Shown: positions 36,903 through 46,473 of the stretch, piece by piece
Layout: each line of letters begins with the position of its first letter
Numbering within the stretch: position 1 is the first letter of the stretch
Assembly (NCBI GenBank): GCA_913060975.1
Contig: CAJXVC010000011.1
Span: 1 to 64,000, forward strand
From: an uncultured Gammaproteobacteria bacterium
GTDB lineage: Bacteria > Pseudomonadota > Gammaproteobacteria > Pseudomonadales > Pseudohongiellaceae
DNA: 64,000 nt
Reading direction: 5' to 3'
Position numbers and translations under genes: made by a program
The notes under the pieces: model-generated
Seen by the model: only the letters and a program-made list of their open reading frames with translations
Databases searched by the model: none
Told to the model about the DNA's origin: nothing

Positions 36903-38300
36903 TTATTGCCCCGGACCCAACATTATCTCTGGGCGCACCAGTTTATCGTATTCTTCTGCTGAAAGTAGAGAGAGTTTCAACACCGCTTCGCGCAAGGTGG
37001 TGTTCTCCTGGTCGGCCAGTTTGGCGGCTTTGGCGGCTGAGTCATAGCCAATATGTGGGCTCAACGCCGTTACCAGCATGAGCGACCGGTTTGTGTAGCG
37101 GGCAAGTTGTTCATCGTTGGCTTTGATCCCCGCCAGACAATGATTGCTAAAACTGTTCATGGCATCGGCAAGCAAGTTAAGGGATTCCATGATGGTATGA
37201 ATAATTACCGGCTTGTAGACATTCAATTGGAATTGTCCCTGACTGGCCGCCACGGACACTGTCGTGTTATTGCCCATAACACGGGCGCACACCATGGTCA
37301 TGGCTTCGATCTGGGTTGGGTTGACTTTGCCGGGCATAATCGAGCTGCCTGGTTCGTTGGCCGGGATGCTGATCTCGGCTAGACCACAGCGTGGCCCGGA
37401 ATTCATCATGCGCAGGTCATTACCCATTTTCATTAGTGCTGTGGCAATGAGATTCAATTGGTTGTGTAAATTCAATAGTGCATCGTGGCCCGCCAGCAAC
37501 GCGAATTTATTGCCGCGGTGGCTAAAACGCATGCCACTTAACTGATTAATCTCAGTGACTACTGCTTCCGCCCAATCCGCCTTGCTATTAAGACCTGTGC
37601 CAACTGCCGTGCCGCCAATGGCCAATTCAGCCAGGCCATCGACCGCTTCCCCAACCCTTTCCTGGGCAAATGACAGCTGTGTTTCGTAGGCGGAAAACTC
37701 TTGTCCCAGGGTAATGGGCGTGGCATCCATCATATGGGTACGGCCACTTTTGATTCTGTCGCTGAATTCTTCCGACTTCACTTTCAGCAAAGCAATAAGT
37801 TGATCCAGTGCTGGCAGTAGCGTATCCCGACTTAGTCTGGAGGCCGTGATATGCATGACTGTGGGAAACGTATCGTTTGACGATTGTGAGCGATTGACGT
37901 GGTCATTCGGATGCAAGGGCGCGTGGCTGCCGAGTTCGTTACCGGCGCGTTGATTGCCGATGTTGGCAATCACTTCATTCAAGTTCATGTTGGTCTGCGT
38001 ACCGCTGCCAGTTTGCCAAACTGACAGCGGAAAATGGGCATCATATTGACCGCTGATGATGGCATCGCAGGCCGTTTGAATCAGTTCGGCATGCTCTTTG
38101 TCGAGATCGCCCAATGCGGCATTGGCTCTGGCAGCGGCTTTTTTCAGCAGCGCAAAATCATGAATAAAAACTGCCGGAAAGCGGTCCGTGCCAATCGCAA
38201 AATTGCCTAACGAGCGTTGACTCTGGGCGCCCCAGAGTTTGTCCGCGGCAATACTAATCGGACCGAATCCATCATGCTCCGTGCGCGTGGCATCACTCAT
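36903..38300 (-). CDS. fumC: Fumarate hydratase class II
   Basis: FumC interconverts fumarate and malate in the TCA cycle without iron-sulfur. The 465-residue protein has the family signature GSSIMPGKVNPTQ and the other conserved blocks SGTQTNMNLNEV, HPNDHVNRSQSSND and GGTAVGTGLN. It begins nine bases after the aconitase stop, so the two genes form one operon, a pairing of two TCA enzymes. Confidence 0.96.
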   Translation of the reverse strand: MSDATRTEHDGFGPISIAADKLWGAQSQRSLGNFAIGTDRFPAVFIHDFALLKKAAARANAALGDLDKEHAELIQTACDAIISGQYDAHFPLSVWQTGSGTQTNMNLNEVIANIGNQRAGNELGSHAPLHPNDHVNRSQSSNDTFPTVMHITASRLSRDTLLPALDQLIALLKVKSEEFSDRIKSGRTHMMDATPITLGQEFSAYETQLSFAQERVGEAVDGLAELAIGGTAVGTGLNSKADWAEAVVTEINQLSGMRFSHRGNKFALLAGHDALLNLHNQLNLIATALMKMGNDLRMMNSGPRCGLAEISIPANEPGSSIMPGKVNPTQIEAMTMVCARVMGNNTTVSVAASQGQFQLNVYKPVIIHTIMESLNLLADAMNSFSNHCLAGIKANDEQLARYTNRSLMLVTALSPHIGYDSAAKAAKLADQENTTLREAVLKLSLLSAEEYDKLVRPEIMLGPGQ

Positions 38301-38309
38301 GACAGGGCT

Positions 38310-40967
38310 TTAATCTCCGGCCAACTTGTCGACCACGTAGGGCATGATGCCGCCACTGTTGAAGTAAGCAACTTCCAGTGCAGTATCGAGTCGGCACAGC
38401 AAATCAGCCGTGGCGACCGTCTTGCCATCTCTGATAACTTCCAGCGTGACCGTCATGCCGGGTTTGGCATCGCCCAGCCCTTTCAGATTGATCTGTTCAT
38501 CGCCAGTCAGTTGCAAGCTCTCGCGTGACACGCCGTCGCCAAACTGCAAAGGCATCACGCCCATGCCGGCGAGGTTGGAGCGGTGGATGCGTTCAAAGCT
38601 TTCAGCAATGACCGCGCGCACGCCTAACATTCGGGTGCCCTTGGCGGCCCAGTCACGGCTTGAGCCGGTACCGTACTCTTTGCCGGCAATGACTACCAAC
38701 GGGGTTTTCTGCTGCGCATAATTCATCGCAGCATCGAAGACACTGATTGCCTCAGTAGTGCCGGCCATGCGCGTATACCCACCTTCGATGCCGCCTAACA
38801 TTTCATTGCGAATGCGAACATTGGCAAAGGTGCCGCGCATCATGACTTCATGATTGCCGCGGCGCGAACCATAGGAATTGAAATCGGCTTTGCTAACCTT
38901 GTGTGATTTCAGGTATTCGCCCGCTGGGCTGGCCTCGGCAATGCTGCCGGCCGGAGAGATGTGGTCAGTAGTGACAGAATCACCTAGCAGTAACAGGATA
39001 TTGGCTTGCTCGATATCACCTTGCGGTTTTTCCAGTTCCACAAATGGTGGCTTTTGAATATAGGTAGAGTTGGCGTCCCAACCATATGTGTTGCCAGAGC
39101 CGGAAGGCAGGTTCTGCCACTCGGCATCACCTTCGAATACTTCCGCGTAGTTTTTCACAAACATGGCGCGCTCAACTTTTTGTACGGCGGTAGCAATCTC
39201 ATCATTGCTCGGCCAGATATCCTTGAGGTAAACCGGTTTACCGTCTTTGCCCTCGCCAATGGGGTCTTTGCTCAGATCAATGTTGACGGTACCAGTCAGC
39301 GCGTAGGCTACCACCAGCGGTGGTGAGGCGAGCCAATTGGCCTTGACCTTGGCGTGAATGCGGCCTTCAAAGTTGCGGTTACCAGACAGTACGGAGCATA
39401 CGGTCAGGTCGCCGCTATCGACGGCTGCTTCAATTGGTTCCGGAAGTGGGCCCGAGTTACCGATGCAAGTTGTGCAGCCATAGCCCACCAGGTTAAAACC
39501 CAGTTTATCCAGATAGGTTTGCAGGTCAGCATTGAGCAGATAATCAGACACCACCTTCGAGCCAGGGGCCAGGGAGGATTTCACCCAGGGCTTGCGATCA
39601 AGCCCCAGTTCGTATGCTTTCTTGGCGACCAGGCCAGCTGCCATCATCACCGCAGGATTGGATGTGTTCGTGCAGGAAGTAATGGCGGCGATAACAACAT
39701 CGCCATTGTTCAGTGCGTAATCACAACCTTCGACCGGGACTTCCTTGCTGGCTGCCGGATCAACAAGTCCGGCGAACACTTCTTGCAATTCGGTAACGGC
39801 GACCCGGTCCTGAGGTCGTTTGGGGCCTGCCAGTGAAGGTACGACAGAAGACAGATCAAGAGACAGCGTACTGCTGTATTGCACCTGCCCGGATTCTCTG
39901 CGCCACAGGCCCTGAGCCTTGCTGTACTGCTCCACCAGCGCAACTGTTTCTTCGCTACGGCCGGAGAAGCGTAAATACTCAAGGGTTTTGTCATCTACGG
40001 CAAAGTAACAGCAGGTGGCACCGTATTCCGGCGACATATTGGCTAGCGTGGCGCGATCAGCCACAGACAGAGAGCCCATGCCATCGCCATAGAATTCAAC
40101 AAACTTGCTGACCACACCGTGTTCGCGCAGCATCTGTGCGCAAGTCAGTACCAAATCGGTGGCAGTAATCCCTTCAGCCAACTTGCCTGTCAATTCAAAG
40201 CCGACCACTTCGGGAATATTGATTGAAATAGGCTGACCCAGCATGGCCGCTTCGGCTTCGATGCCACCAACACCCCAGCCCAAAATTGCCAAAGCGTTGA
40301 TCATAGTCGTGTGGCTGTCGGTGCCAACGAGCGTGTCAGGGTAGGCAACCTTCTCGCCATCGACTTCTTCATGCCAGACTGATTTGCCGAGGTACTCCAG
40401 ATTCACCTGATGGCAGATGCCGGTGCCTGGTGGTACGACATTGAAATTTTTGAAGGCGGTCTGGCCCCAGCGCAGGAACTGATAGCGTTCGTTGTTACGC
40501 TGCATCTCAATCTTGACGTTCTCGGCATAGGCCTCGGGGTTGGCGAACTTGTCAACCGTGACCGAGTGGTCAATTACCAGGTCAACCTGGTTGATAGGAT
40601 TGATCAGTTCGGCATTCTTGCCGCGATCAGCAACGGCGTCGCGCATGGCGGCCAAATCCACAACAGCTGGTACACCGGTAAAATCCTGCATGAGCACCCG
40701 CACGGGCTTGAACATGATCTCCGTGCTTTGATGCTGGGTGTTTTGCCAGTCGATCAGTGCTTCGACATGTTTCATATCGACCGCGACACCATCGCAGTGG
40801 CGTAGTTGGTTTTCCAGTAACACCTTGATTGAAGCGGGCAGTTGTCGCACTTTTTCGAAGCCTTTGTCAGCAAGTGCTTCAAGGCTGTAGTAGTGGTAGG
40901 TGGTCCCGTTTACATCCAGTGTTTTCTTGATATCACTATCTATTTCGCTGCGGTCCATAATCTCCAT
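38310..40967 (-). CDS. acnA: Aconitate hydratase A
   Basis: The [4Fe-4S] enzyme converts citrate to isocitrate. Preferred starts are ATG 40967 (885 residues) or ATG 40958. An open frame reaches further up to 41072, but only the later starts give the family N-terminus before TYHYYSLEAL. Cluster cysteines are visible in AAITSCTNTSNP and YGCTTCIGNSGPL. The swivel domain has KEYGTGSSRDWAAKG and SFERIHRSNLAGMGV. This is the AcnA type. It is co-transcribed with fumC. Confidence 0.95.
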   Translation of the reverse strand: MEIMDRSEIDSDIKKTLDVNGTTYHYYSLEALADKGFEKVRQLPASIKVLLENQLRHCDGVAVDMKHVEALIDWQNTQHQSTEIMFKPVRVLMQDFTGVPAVVDLAAMRDAVADRGKNAELINPINQVDLVIDHSVTVDKFANPEAYAENVKIEMQRNNERYQFLRWGQTAFKNFNVVPPGTGICHQVNLEYLGKSVWHEEVDGEKVAYPDTLVGTDSHTTMINALAILGWGVGGIEAEAAMLGQPISINIPEVVGFELTGKLAEGITATDLVLTCAQMLREHGVVSKFVEFYGDGMGSLSVADRATLANMSPEYGATCCYFAVDDKTLEYLRFSGRSEETVALVEQYSKAQGLWRRESGQVQYSSTLSLDLSSVVPSLAGPKRPQDRVAVTELQEVFAGLVDPAASKEVPVEGCDYALNNGDVVIAAITSCTNTSNPAVMMAAGLVAKKAYELGLDRKPWVKSSLAPGSKVVSDYLLNADLQTYLDKLGFNLVGYGCTTCIGNSGPLPEPIEAAVDSGDLTVCSVLSGNRNFEGRIHAKVKANWLASPPLVVAYALTGTVNIDLSKDPIGEGKDGKPVYLKDIWPSNDEIATAVQKVERAMFVKNYAEVFEGDAEWQNLPSGSGNTYGWDANSTYIQKPPFVELEKPQGDIEQANILLLLGDSVTTDHISPAGSIAEASPAGEYLKSHKVSKADFNSYGSRRGNHEVMMRGTFANVRIRNEMLGGIEGGYTRMAGTTEAISVFDAAMNYAQQKTPLVVIAGKEYGTGSSRDWAAKGTRMLGVRAVIAESFERIHRSNLAGMGVMPLQFGDGVSRESLQLTGDEQINLKGLGDAKPGMTVTLEVIRDGKTVATADLLCRLDTALEVAYFNSGGIMPYVVDKLAGD

Positions 40968-41180
40968 CCGGTTCCATTGCTGATCATTAACATTTACATA
41001 TCGGGGCCGTGTTGTCGACACCCTTGCGGTGGGTAACTTCTTGAATTCACTAGGGTGAATCCAAAAAGCCATGCTACTGAAGGCGCAGATTTGCGGGGCG
41101 ACTTGAGCAGTGTAACCGGACCTGTGGATGGGCGCTATTGCCAGTTTGTGACGGCGAGCAGACTGCCGCGCAAACCGGCA

Positions 41181-41969
41181 TTATGCGCCTGCGTCGGTCT
41201 CAGGCTCGATATAGCCAAGATGGGGTAGTTTGAAGGTGGGCATTTTCGTGACGATTGTACTATCGGGCTCCAATCGACTACCGGTTTCACCTTTCATGTC
41301 ATATTTCACCTGGCTTAGCACGTAGCGCATGGCTTCCAGGCAGGCGCGATCACGGTCATTGCCCTGTACAACAAGCCACGGGCTATTGGTCGTCGAGGTG
41401 CGGGCGAACATCGACTCTTTGTATTGGGTGTATTCGTCCCATTTGGCTTGCGCCAGAGCATCCACGGTACTGAGCTTCCACTGTTTGAGCGGATTGGTCT
41501 TGCGTTCTTCGATCCGCTTGGCTTGTTCTTCTTCATCGATAGAGAACCAGAATTTAATAATCTGCAAGCCATCTTCTTTGAGCATGCGCTCGAGCAACAC
41601 TACTTGCTCCATGAAAAACCGGTACTCCCGTTGTGAGCAAAACCCCATGACAGGCTCGACGACCGCGCGGTTGTACCAACTGCGGTCGAAAAAGACGATT
41701 TCACCGGGATTGGGTAGTTCTTTGACGTAGCGCTGGAAATACCACTGGCCTTGCTCCTTCTCACTTGGCTTGGATAGCGCGACGATGCGGTAGTGACGCG
41801 GATTCAAAAAGCGCGCAAAGCGCATGATCGTACTGCCTTTTCCGGCCGCGTCCCGCCCTTCAAAAATAATAAGCAGGCGACGCTGTGTGCCCTTAAAAGC
41901 GGTTTGCAGGCGAACGAATTCAGTTTGCAGATCCAGATATTCCGGATCGTTCTCCAGTGCATAGAGCAT
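41181..41969 (-). CDS. ppk2: Polyphosphate kinase 2 family protein
   Basis: PPK2 enzymes transfer phosphate between polyphosphate and nucleotides. The 262-residue single-domain protein has Walker A GRDAAGKGS, the Walker B segment FFDRSWYNRAVVEPVMGF, and the lid KQWKLSTVDALAQAKWDEYTQYK. Length fits one-domain PPK2. Whether it acts on NDPs or NMPs cannot be told by eye. It stands alone between acnA and the receiver-domain gene. Confidence 0.93.
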   Translation of the reverse strand: MLYALENDPEYLDLQTEFVRLQTAFKGTQRRLLIIFEGRDAAGKGSTIMRFARFLNPRHYRIVALSKPSEKEQGQWYFQRYVKELPNPGEIVFFDRSWYNRAVVEPVMGFCSQREYRFFMEQVVLLERMLKEDGLQIIKFWFSIDEEEQAKRIEERKTNPLKQWKLSTVDALAQAKWDEYTQYKESMFARTSTTNSPWLVVQGNDRDRACLEAMRYVLSQVKYDMKGETGSRLEPDSTIVTKMPTFKLPHLGYIEPETDAGA

Positions 41970-42193
41970 GTCTTGCTAACACTCCTGATTACGCCTGATA
42001 CAGGCAACGTGAACCGGATCACAGATTAGCAGAGATTCATGACATTTTGCTGCGGCCCTCGCCTTATCTCGACTTGGCTGCCGCCATTACGGGCTTTCGC
42101 CGCACAGTGTGATGCGCGTCATGACCGCCCCTGTGCCTCGCAGCCTATAATTTGCATTCTTTCAAAGCAGGTACGACTGCAGGCCAAATCAAT

Positions 42194-42640
42194 ATGGAAC
42201 ATGTGGCAACTCACCGTCAACCAGACAGGTTGTTGATTATTGATCCGCAACAGTCTTTCGCCGATCAGTTGGTAGCGACTGGTCTGCGTGCCGAGTTTGC
42301 TGTTCGTAGTGTTCAGAATATGAATGAAACCGTAGTCGCGCTACAAGAATTTCAGCCGGATGTTATTGTGTTGGACACCGCCATGGCGGCAGGTAGCTCA
42401 CCTTCCGGCGCTGCTGCGCTGCTGCAGTTGTTAGCGGAACAAGGCACGCAGGCACAAATTCTAATTGTGACCCATGACTCCAGGCGCAGCCGGGAGTTAA
42501 TGTTATTGCAAGGGCGAAGTCTTAATCTGCAGATGTTGGGGCACATGGGCAAGTCAGTTGAAGCATCTCGTCTTGAGCAAATCCTGGAACAAATTCAAGA
42601 GTCATTGCCAAACAATATAATGCCTAACATGCTGCAGTAA
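42194..42640 (+). CDS. Stand-alone response-regulator receiver domain
   Basis: ATG 42194 gives 148 residues that are essentially one CheY-like receiver domain: acidic start (LLIIDPQQSF), phospho-acceptor Asp61 in VIVLDTAM, the threonine switch strand ILIVTHDS and the lysine in GHMGKS. The first acidic pocket is reduced to a single Asp (IID-P), so phosphorylation may be weak. There is no output domain and no kinase nearby, and the role is unknown. An upstream ATG at 42152 is less likely. Confidence 0.7.
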   Translation: MEHVATHRQPDRLLIIDPQQSFADQLVATGLRAEFAVRSVQNMNETVVALQEFQPDVIVLDTAMAAGSSPSGAAALLQLLAEQGTQAQILIVTHDSRRSRELMLLQGRSLNLQMLGHMGKSVEASRLEQILEQIQESLPNNIMPNMLQ

Positions 42641-43114
42641 CTGGCTCAGTTCTTACTCAGCTTGCAACTCTACCGATAACTCTTCCTCTGCAATCCTTTT
42701 TCTACAACCCTTCTGCATTCTTCTGTGTCCCATGGCCCGGTTCTGTTCCTCAGGCAGATCTATGAGTCGGCATTGGCGACTGACTTGCCAGAATATTCCC
42801 GCTTGGCCTCGTGTGCTTTTTCAGCGCAATTATTGTTAAGGCGAACCGACATAGTGCAACAGTAGTGAGTCACAGTTCGTCACGAATTACCAGCAAACAT
42901 GACAGTCCGTTCATCTTCCTGAAGGCCGCGCAATTCCTGGCTTTTAAAGCAGAGCAAAGAAACGCTGTTAGGTGTCCCGGGGCCAGTCATAGTTGGCACA
43001 GCAGTTGCTATGGCCTTAATAGACAAGGAAAAACACAGTCATAAGTCTGGCTATCAAGGAATCGATCATAGCCAGCGTTGCATTCCCAAATTCAGTTCAG
43101 AGAAGAGAAATCAA
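42641..43114. other. 474-bp intergenic region without recognised features
   Basis: Neither strand shows a convincing gene. An open frame in phase with the LysR gene runs from 43010, but the conserved N-terminus starts at 43115. I see no clear terminator or promoter. Confidence 0.4.
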
Positions 43115-44035
43115 ATGCCGTTGCAGCTTCGGGGGCTACGCACGTTTTGTTTGGCCGCCCAACACCTCAGTTTTAAGAAGACCGCCGATGAGCTTTGCCT
43201 GACCGCAAGCGCAGTTTCACACCAGATCTCTGACTTGGAGTCGGAACTGGGTGTGAAGTTATTCATGCGGCTGACGCGTTCGATTGAGTTGAGTGACAAA
43301 GGCATGCAGTTATACGAAGAAGTGGCACCTTATCTTCAGGCTATCGATGACGCTGCAATCAAACTGAAAAAGAACGCCAATAGAATACCTTTACTGGTTC
43401 AGATGCCTGAGTTCTTTGCCAGCGAATTGCTGATGCCAATTATTACCGGGTTTTCTGATCAGCATCAGGATATTGATCTGCAGATTGAATCGACCGACTC
43501 AAGCAACAAGTCGAATCCGGATGCGGACATCAATATTATCCTGTCGCATAAAACGCCGTCGGCGGCGAACGTAGAGAAGCTGTTTCCAATTCGCTACATA
43601 CCGGCCTGCAGTCGTTCGCTTTATGCAGATTGGAAGAAAAAGGGTTTCACAGGAATAGATGCCATTAACGTGTCGACTATTCTGTTACACAAGGCGCGTC
43701 CGCATGCCTGGAGCCGTTGGGCTCGACATGCTGGCATCGCCAACATGAAACCCAAGCAGATCATTTTCGTTGACAGTATGTTTGCGCTTGCGCGGGCTGC
43801 GGAACAGGGAGTTGGGATAGCTCTGGTTCCAATGCCAGTCAGTAAGGCTTGGTTTGATTCAGGATCCCTTGTGCCATTACACAGCACAGCACTGGTCACT
43901 GAGGACTACTACTGGTTGACGTTAAGTGAGAAGACCAAAAACAAGGAGGCTGCCAATAAATTCTGGAAATGGATTGGTAAAAACCTCCAGCAGTACGCTG
44001 AGGACATAGATGAACTGAATTCATCTGTCGCTTGA
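43115..44035 (+). CDS. LysR-family transcriptional regulator (GcvA-like)
   Basis: The start ATG 43115 (purine-rich AGAGAAGAG upstream) gives 306 residues beginning MPLQLRGLRTFCLAAQHLSF. The helix-turn-helix is KKTADELCLTASAVSHQISDLE, followed by the LFMRLTRSIELSDKG linker typical of GcvA-like LysR proteins. The effector domain covers about 95-300. LysR targets are usually divergent neighbours, but the receiver-domain gene upstream points the same way, so the target is unclear. The gene at 44186 follows. Confidence 0.9.
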   Translation: MPLQLRGLRTFCLAAQHLSFKKTADELCLTASAVSHQISDLESELGVKLFMRLTRSIELSDKGMQLYEEVAPYLQAIDDAAIKLKKNANRIPLLVQMPEFFASELLMPIITGFSDQHQDIDLQIESTDSSNKSNPDADINIILSHKTPSAANVEKLFPIRYIPACSRSLYADWKKKGFTGIDAINVSTILLHKARPHAWSRWARHAGIANMKPKQIIFVDSMFALARAAEQGVGIALVPMPVSKAWFDSGSLVPLHSTALVTEDYYWLTLSEKTKNKEAANKFWKWIGKNLQQYAEDIDELNSSVA

Positions 44036-44185
44036 TGATTCATACTTTGTCGAGTGCGAGTTCAGTCCCTACTATGTAATCAAACAGCAGCAACAAGTTA
44101 GAAATTTTTAACGGAGAATTTTTAGCTTGCACGTTTAACTAGCTAACTTTTTATTTTATTCATTTATTTTTAAGGAATTTACACC

Positions 44186-44692
44186 ATGAAATTCATTACT
44201 ACTTCACGACTAACATTAGCCGCCGCTGGCCTGGCTTCCCTGCTCTTGGCTGGTACTGCATCTGCCGACTACCGTGTTACTGCTTTTGGCGAAACTGCCG
44301 AATACAGCGCACTGCTTTCGAAAGATGTTGAATCAGCCAAATCCATTTTCAGCAAGCGCGAGATCGCCAAGCTGGACTTCATCTCTGCAAACAACCTGTG
44401 TGTAACACAGATTCTGGCGAAAGAATTTAGCGAAGCTATTTCCTCATGCGCTACTGCTCTGGAAAAAGTGGACGCTGAATTGGGTATCGGTGTCACGACC
44501 GAGAAAACTGCCAAGGCTTCAATTCTTTCTAACCTGGCCGTTGCCAAAGCGATGAATGGTGATGTATCAGGCGCCAGCATGGATCTCGAAAGAGCGCTTC
44601 TGCTGAACTCACGTGACCGCAATGCAGTAAGCAACTTCAACCTGATTAGCGCGCTGCCAACAGTATCTGCTGATATCGCTGGCAACATTTGA
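44186..44692 (+). CDS. Secreted TPR-like protein of unknown function
   Basis: The 168-residue protein has a clear signal peptide (cleaved near ASA-D). The mature part is helical with repeated Ala-rich helices (LDFISANNLCVTQILAKEFSEAISSCATALEKVD, ASILSNLAVAKAMNGDVSGASMDLERALLLN), a pattern of tetratricopeptide repeats. Two cysteines may form a disulfide. Upstream TTTAAGGAATTTACACC gives a good ribosome site and a long AT-rich leader. A strong terminator follows, so it is a single-gene unit. Confidence 0.7.
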   Translation: MKFITTSRLTLAAAGLASLLLAGTASADYRVTAFGETAEYSALLSKDVESAKSIFSKREIAKLDFISANNLCVTQILAKEFSEAISSCATALEKVDAELGIGVTTEKTAKASILSNLAVAKAMNGDVSGASMDLERALLLNSRDRNAVSNFNLISALPTVSADIAGNI

Positions 44693-44746
44693 TGCAACTG
44701 TTTTGACCCTTAGTTTGTAACCTTAGCACTGTAACAACTCTCCCTT

Positions 44747-44799
44747 ACCGGGGCCGTCATGAAGCGCTACGCTTCCTGATTGCTCCGGTTTCTTTTTTC
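44747..44799 (+). terminator. Terminator after the TPR-like gene
   Basis: ACCGGGGC (44747-44754) pairs with GCTCCGGT (44782-44789), with one G-T pair. An inner hairpin GAAGCG/CGCTTC lies at 44761-44775, and TTCTTTTTTCT follows. Confidence 0.75.
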
Positions 44800-44971
44800 T
44801 GCGATCCCTTTACTGTGCCCCGCGCTTTCCTGCCGGCCGGCATGGCGTCTGTGCCGGCTTTATGCCGCGAATTTCGTGACTTTACATTGCCTGCGCTGGA
44901 GCCTATCTTGTAGGAATTAATCACACTTTACCGTGGCTACGCCCAGCCATGGTCTGCAGGGGGAACCAGCC

Positions 44972-46012
44972 ATGAGAAAGGCTAACTTTTTGACAATTAC
45001 TGGCGCAGCGCTAGGAGTCTCGGTGCTGCTCGTTGCTCCAGTTGTTATGGCTCAGGATGCCGAACGCCCACAGTTAACTGGCACGTGGACCAATTCATCT
45101 CTTACCGGGCTGACTCGCCCGAGAGGTGTTGAGAAACTGGTTGTCACTGCTGCCGAGGCTGCAGAGATTGCCGCCAGCACCTCTATCGCCGGATTACCCG
45201 CTGATGAAGTAGAAGCGGAGACTGACAGCAGCGGAGAAGCGCCGCCTGCCGGTAGCTTCGACTTCGGTTTGCGTGGCTATAACGAGTTCTGGATCGATCC
45301 GGGCTCAACGCTGGCGAACGTCAAAGGCGAATACCGTACGTCCTATGTTGTAATTCCTGAGAATGGCCAAGTGCCACGTCTGGAAAACCCTAACCCCGAT
45401 TTTGAGCGCAAGAGTTATGGTGCGCGCTATGTGACCGGTGTGGGCGATGCCAGTGGGCCCGAAGCGGTACCGTTGGCGGAACGCTGTCTGCTGGGTTTTG
45501 GTAATACCTCTGGTCCGGGCATGATGGGTACGCTCTACAATAGTACTTATCAATTTGTGCAGACCGATGACTACGTGATGATTCTGGTGGAGATGGTGCA
45601 CGACGCACGTATTATCCCCACCTTCGATTCTGCAGAAGAAGCTCGCGCCAACCGCCGACCTGACGTGCACAAGCAATGGTTGGGAGATTCGGTAGGCTGG
45701 TACGAAGCCGACACGCTGATTGTAGAAACAACCAATATCAAGCCATTGCAAATGTCGGAAAGCTCCATTCCCATTACTGCTGAAGGCAAGATCATCGAGC
45801 GCTTTAGCCGTTTCGCAGATGATGAAATCTTTTATCAATTCACTGTTGAAGACGCCAATTTATACAGTCAATCCTGGACAGCAGAGCTGAGCTTTCGCCC
45901 CATGCAGGAGAGAATGTATGAATACGCCTGTCATGAGGGCAACTATGCACTACCGGGTATCCTGGCCGGAGCACGCCGCCAGGAAGTGATGGAAGAGTTC
46001 GGTAGCGACTGA
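44972..46012 (+). CDS. Secreted protein of unknown function
   Basis: ATG 44972, with GGGGGAA upstream, gives 346 residues with a signal peptide cleaved near VMA-Q. An in-frame GTG at 44933 is less likely. The mature protein has the segments GTWTNSS, YNEFWIDPGS, HKQWLGDSVGWYEADTLIVETTN and YEYACHEGNYALPGILAGARRQE, which recall a widespread but uncharacterised family of exported bacterial proteins. The late YEYACHEGNY motif with Cys and His looks functional. I cannot assign a reaction. Confidence 0.65.
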   Translation: MRKANFLTITGAALGVSVLLVAPVVMAQDAERPQLTGTWTNSSLTGLTRPRGVEKLVVTAAEAAEIAASTSIAGLPADEVEAETDSSGEAPPAGSFDFGLRGYNEFWIDPGSTLANVKGEYRTSYVVIPENGQVPRLENPNPDFERKSYGARYVTGVGDASGPEAVPLAERCLLGFGNTSGPGMMGTLYNSTYQFVQTDDYVMILVEMVHDARIIPTFDSAEEARANRRPDVHKQWLGDSVGWYEADTLIVETTNIKPLQMSESSIPITAEGKIIERFSRFADDEIFYQFTVEDANLYSQSWTAELSFRPMQERMYEYACHEGNYALPGILAGARRQEVMEEFGSD

Positions 46013-46037
46013 TACCCGACGCGGTTATGGAAAAACG

Positions 46038-46072
46038 AAAGCCAGCATTCATGCATTGAACGCTGGCTTTTT
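46038..46072 (+). terminator. Rho-independent terminator after the 44972 gene
   Basis: AAAGCCAGC (46038-46046) pairs perfectly with GCTGGCTTT (46062-46070), followed by T residues. The symmetrical A and T runs could also serve the minus strand. Confidence 0.85.
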
Positions 46073-46153
46073 GTATCTGCTGTCTGCCCGTAGTGGCGGC
46101 AGCAGGTGCTATCAGGTAGTCATAACTTATGGGTTTTTGGCAAGCGACACATC

Positions 46154-46429
46154 CTACTGAGTGGATTCATCGGTATCAAACAGGTCTTCAAATGTCCCGT
46201 CGGTCATGCTTGCGCGCAGTTCCTGGAATCCGCCAATTGATTGTTCGCCGACAAAAATCTGCGGTACGGTGCGTTGGCCGGATTTGCGCATGATCTCCAT
46301 GGCCAGATCAAAGTCTTCATCCAGATTCACTTCTGAATAATCATAGCCTTTGCTCTGCAGCAAGCTCTTGGCGGCGGTGCAGAAACTGCAGAAACGGCGG
46401 GTATAAACGGTAATCTGATGCATAGTCAT
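46154..46429 (-). CDS. grxC: Glutaredoxin (Grx3-like) with CSFC active site
   Basis: The 91-residue protein has the thioredoxin fold of class I glutaredoxins: VYTRRFCSFCTAAKSLL, then TVPQIFVGEQSIGGFQEL with the cis-Pro and GG glutathione-binding motifs. The active site is CSFC rather than the usual CPYC. ATG at 46429 or 46423 could start it. It follows the FisR-type activator by 44 bases on the same strand, which suggests a link with thiol or persulfide homeostasis. Confidence 0.88.
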   Translation of the reverse strand: MTMHQITVYTRRFCSFCTAAKSLLQSKGYDYSEVNLDEDFDLAMEIMRKSGQRTVPQIFVGEQSIGGFQELRASMTDGTFEDLFDTDESTQ

Positions 46430-46473
46430 GGATTATAAATGAGTGAGCTGGGTAAAGTAGGGGTGCTTGGTTA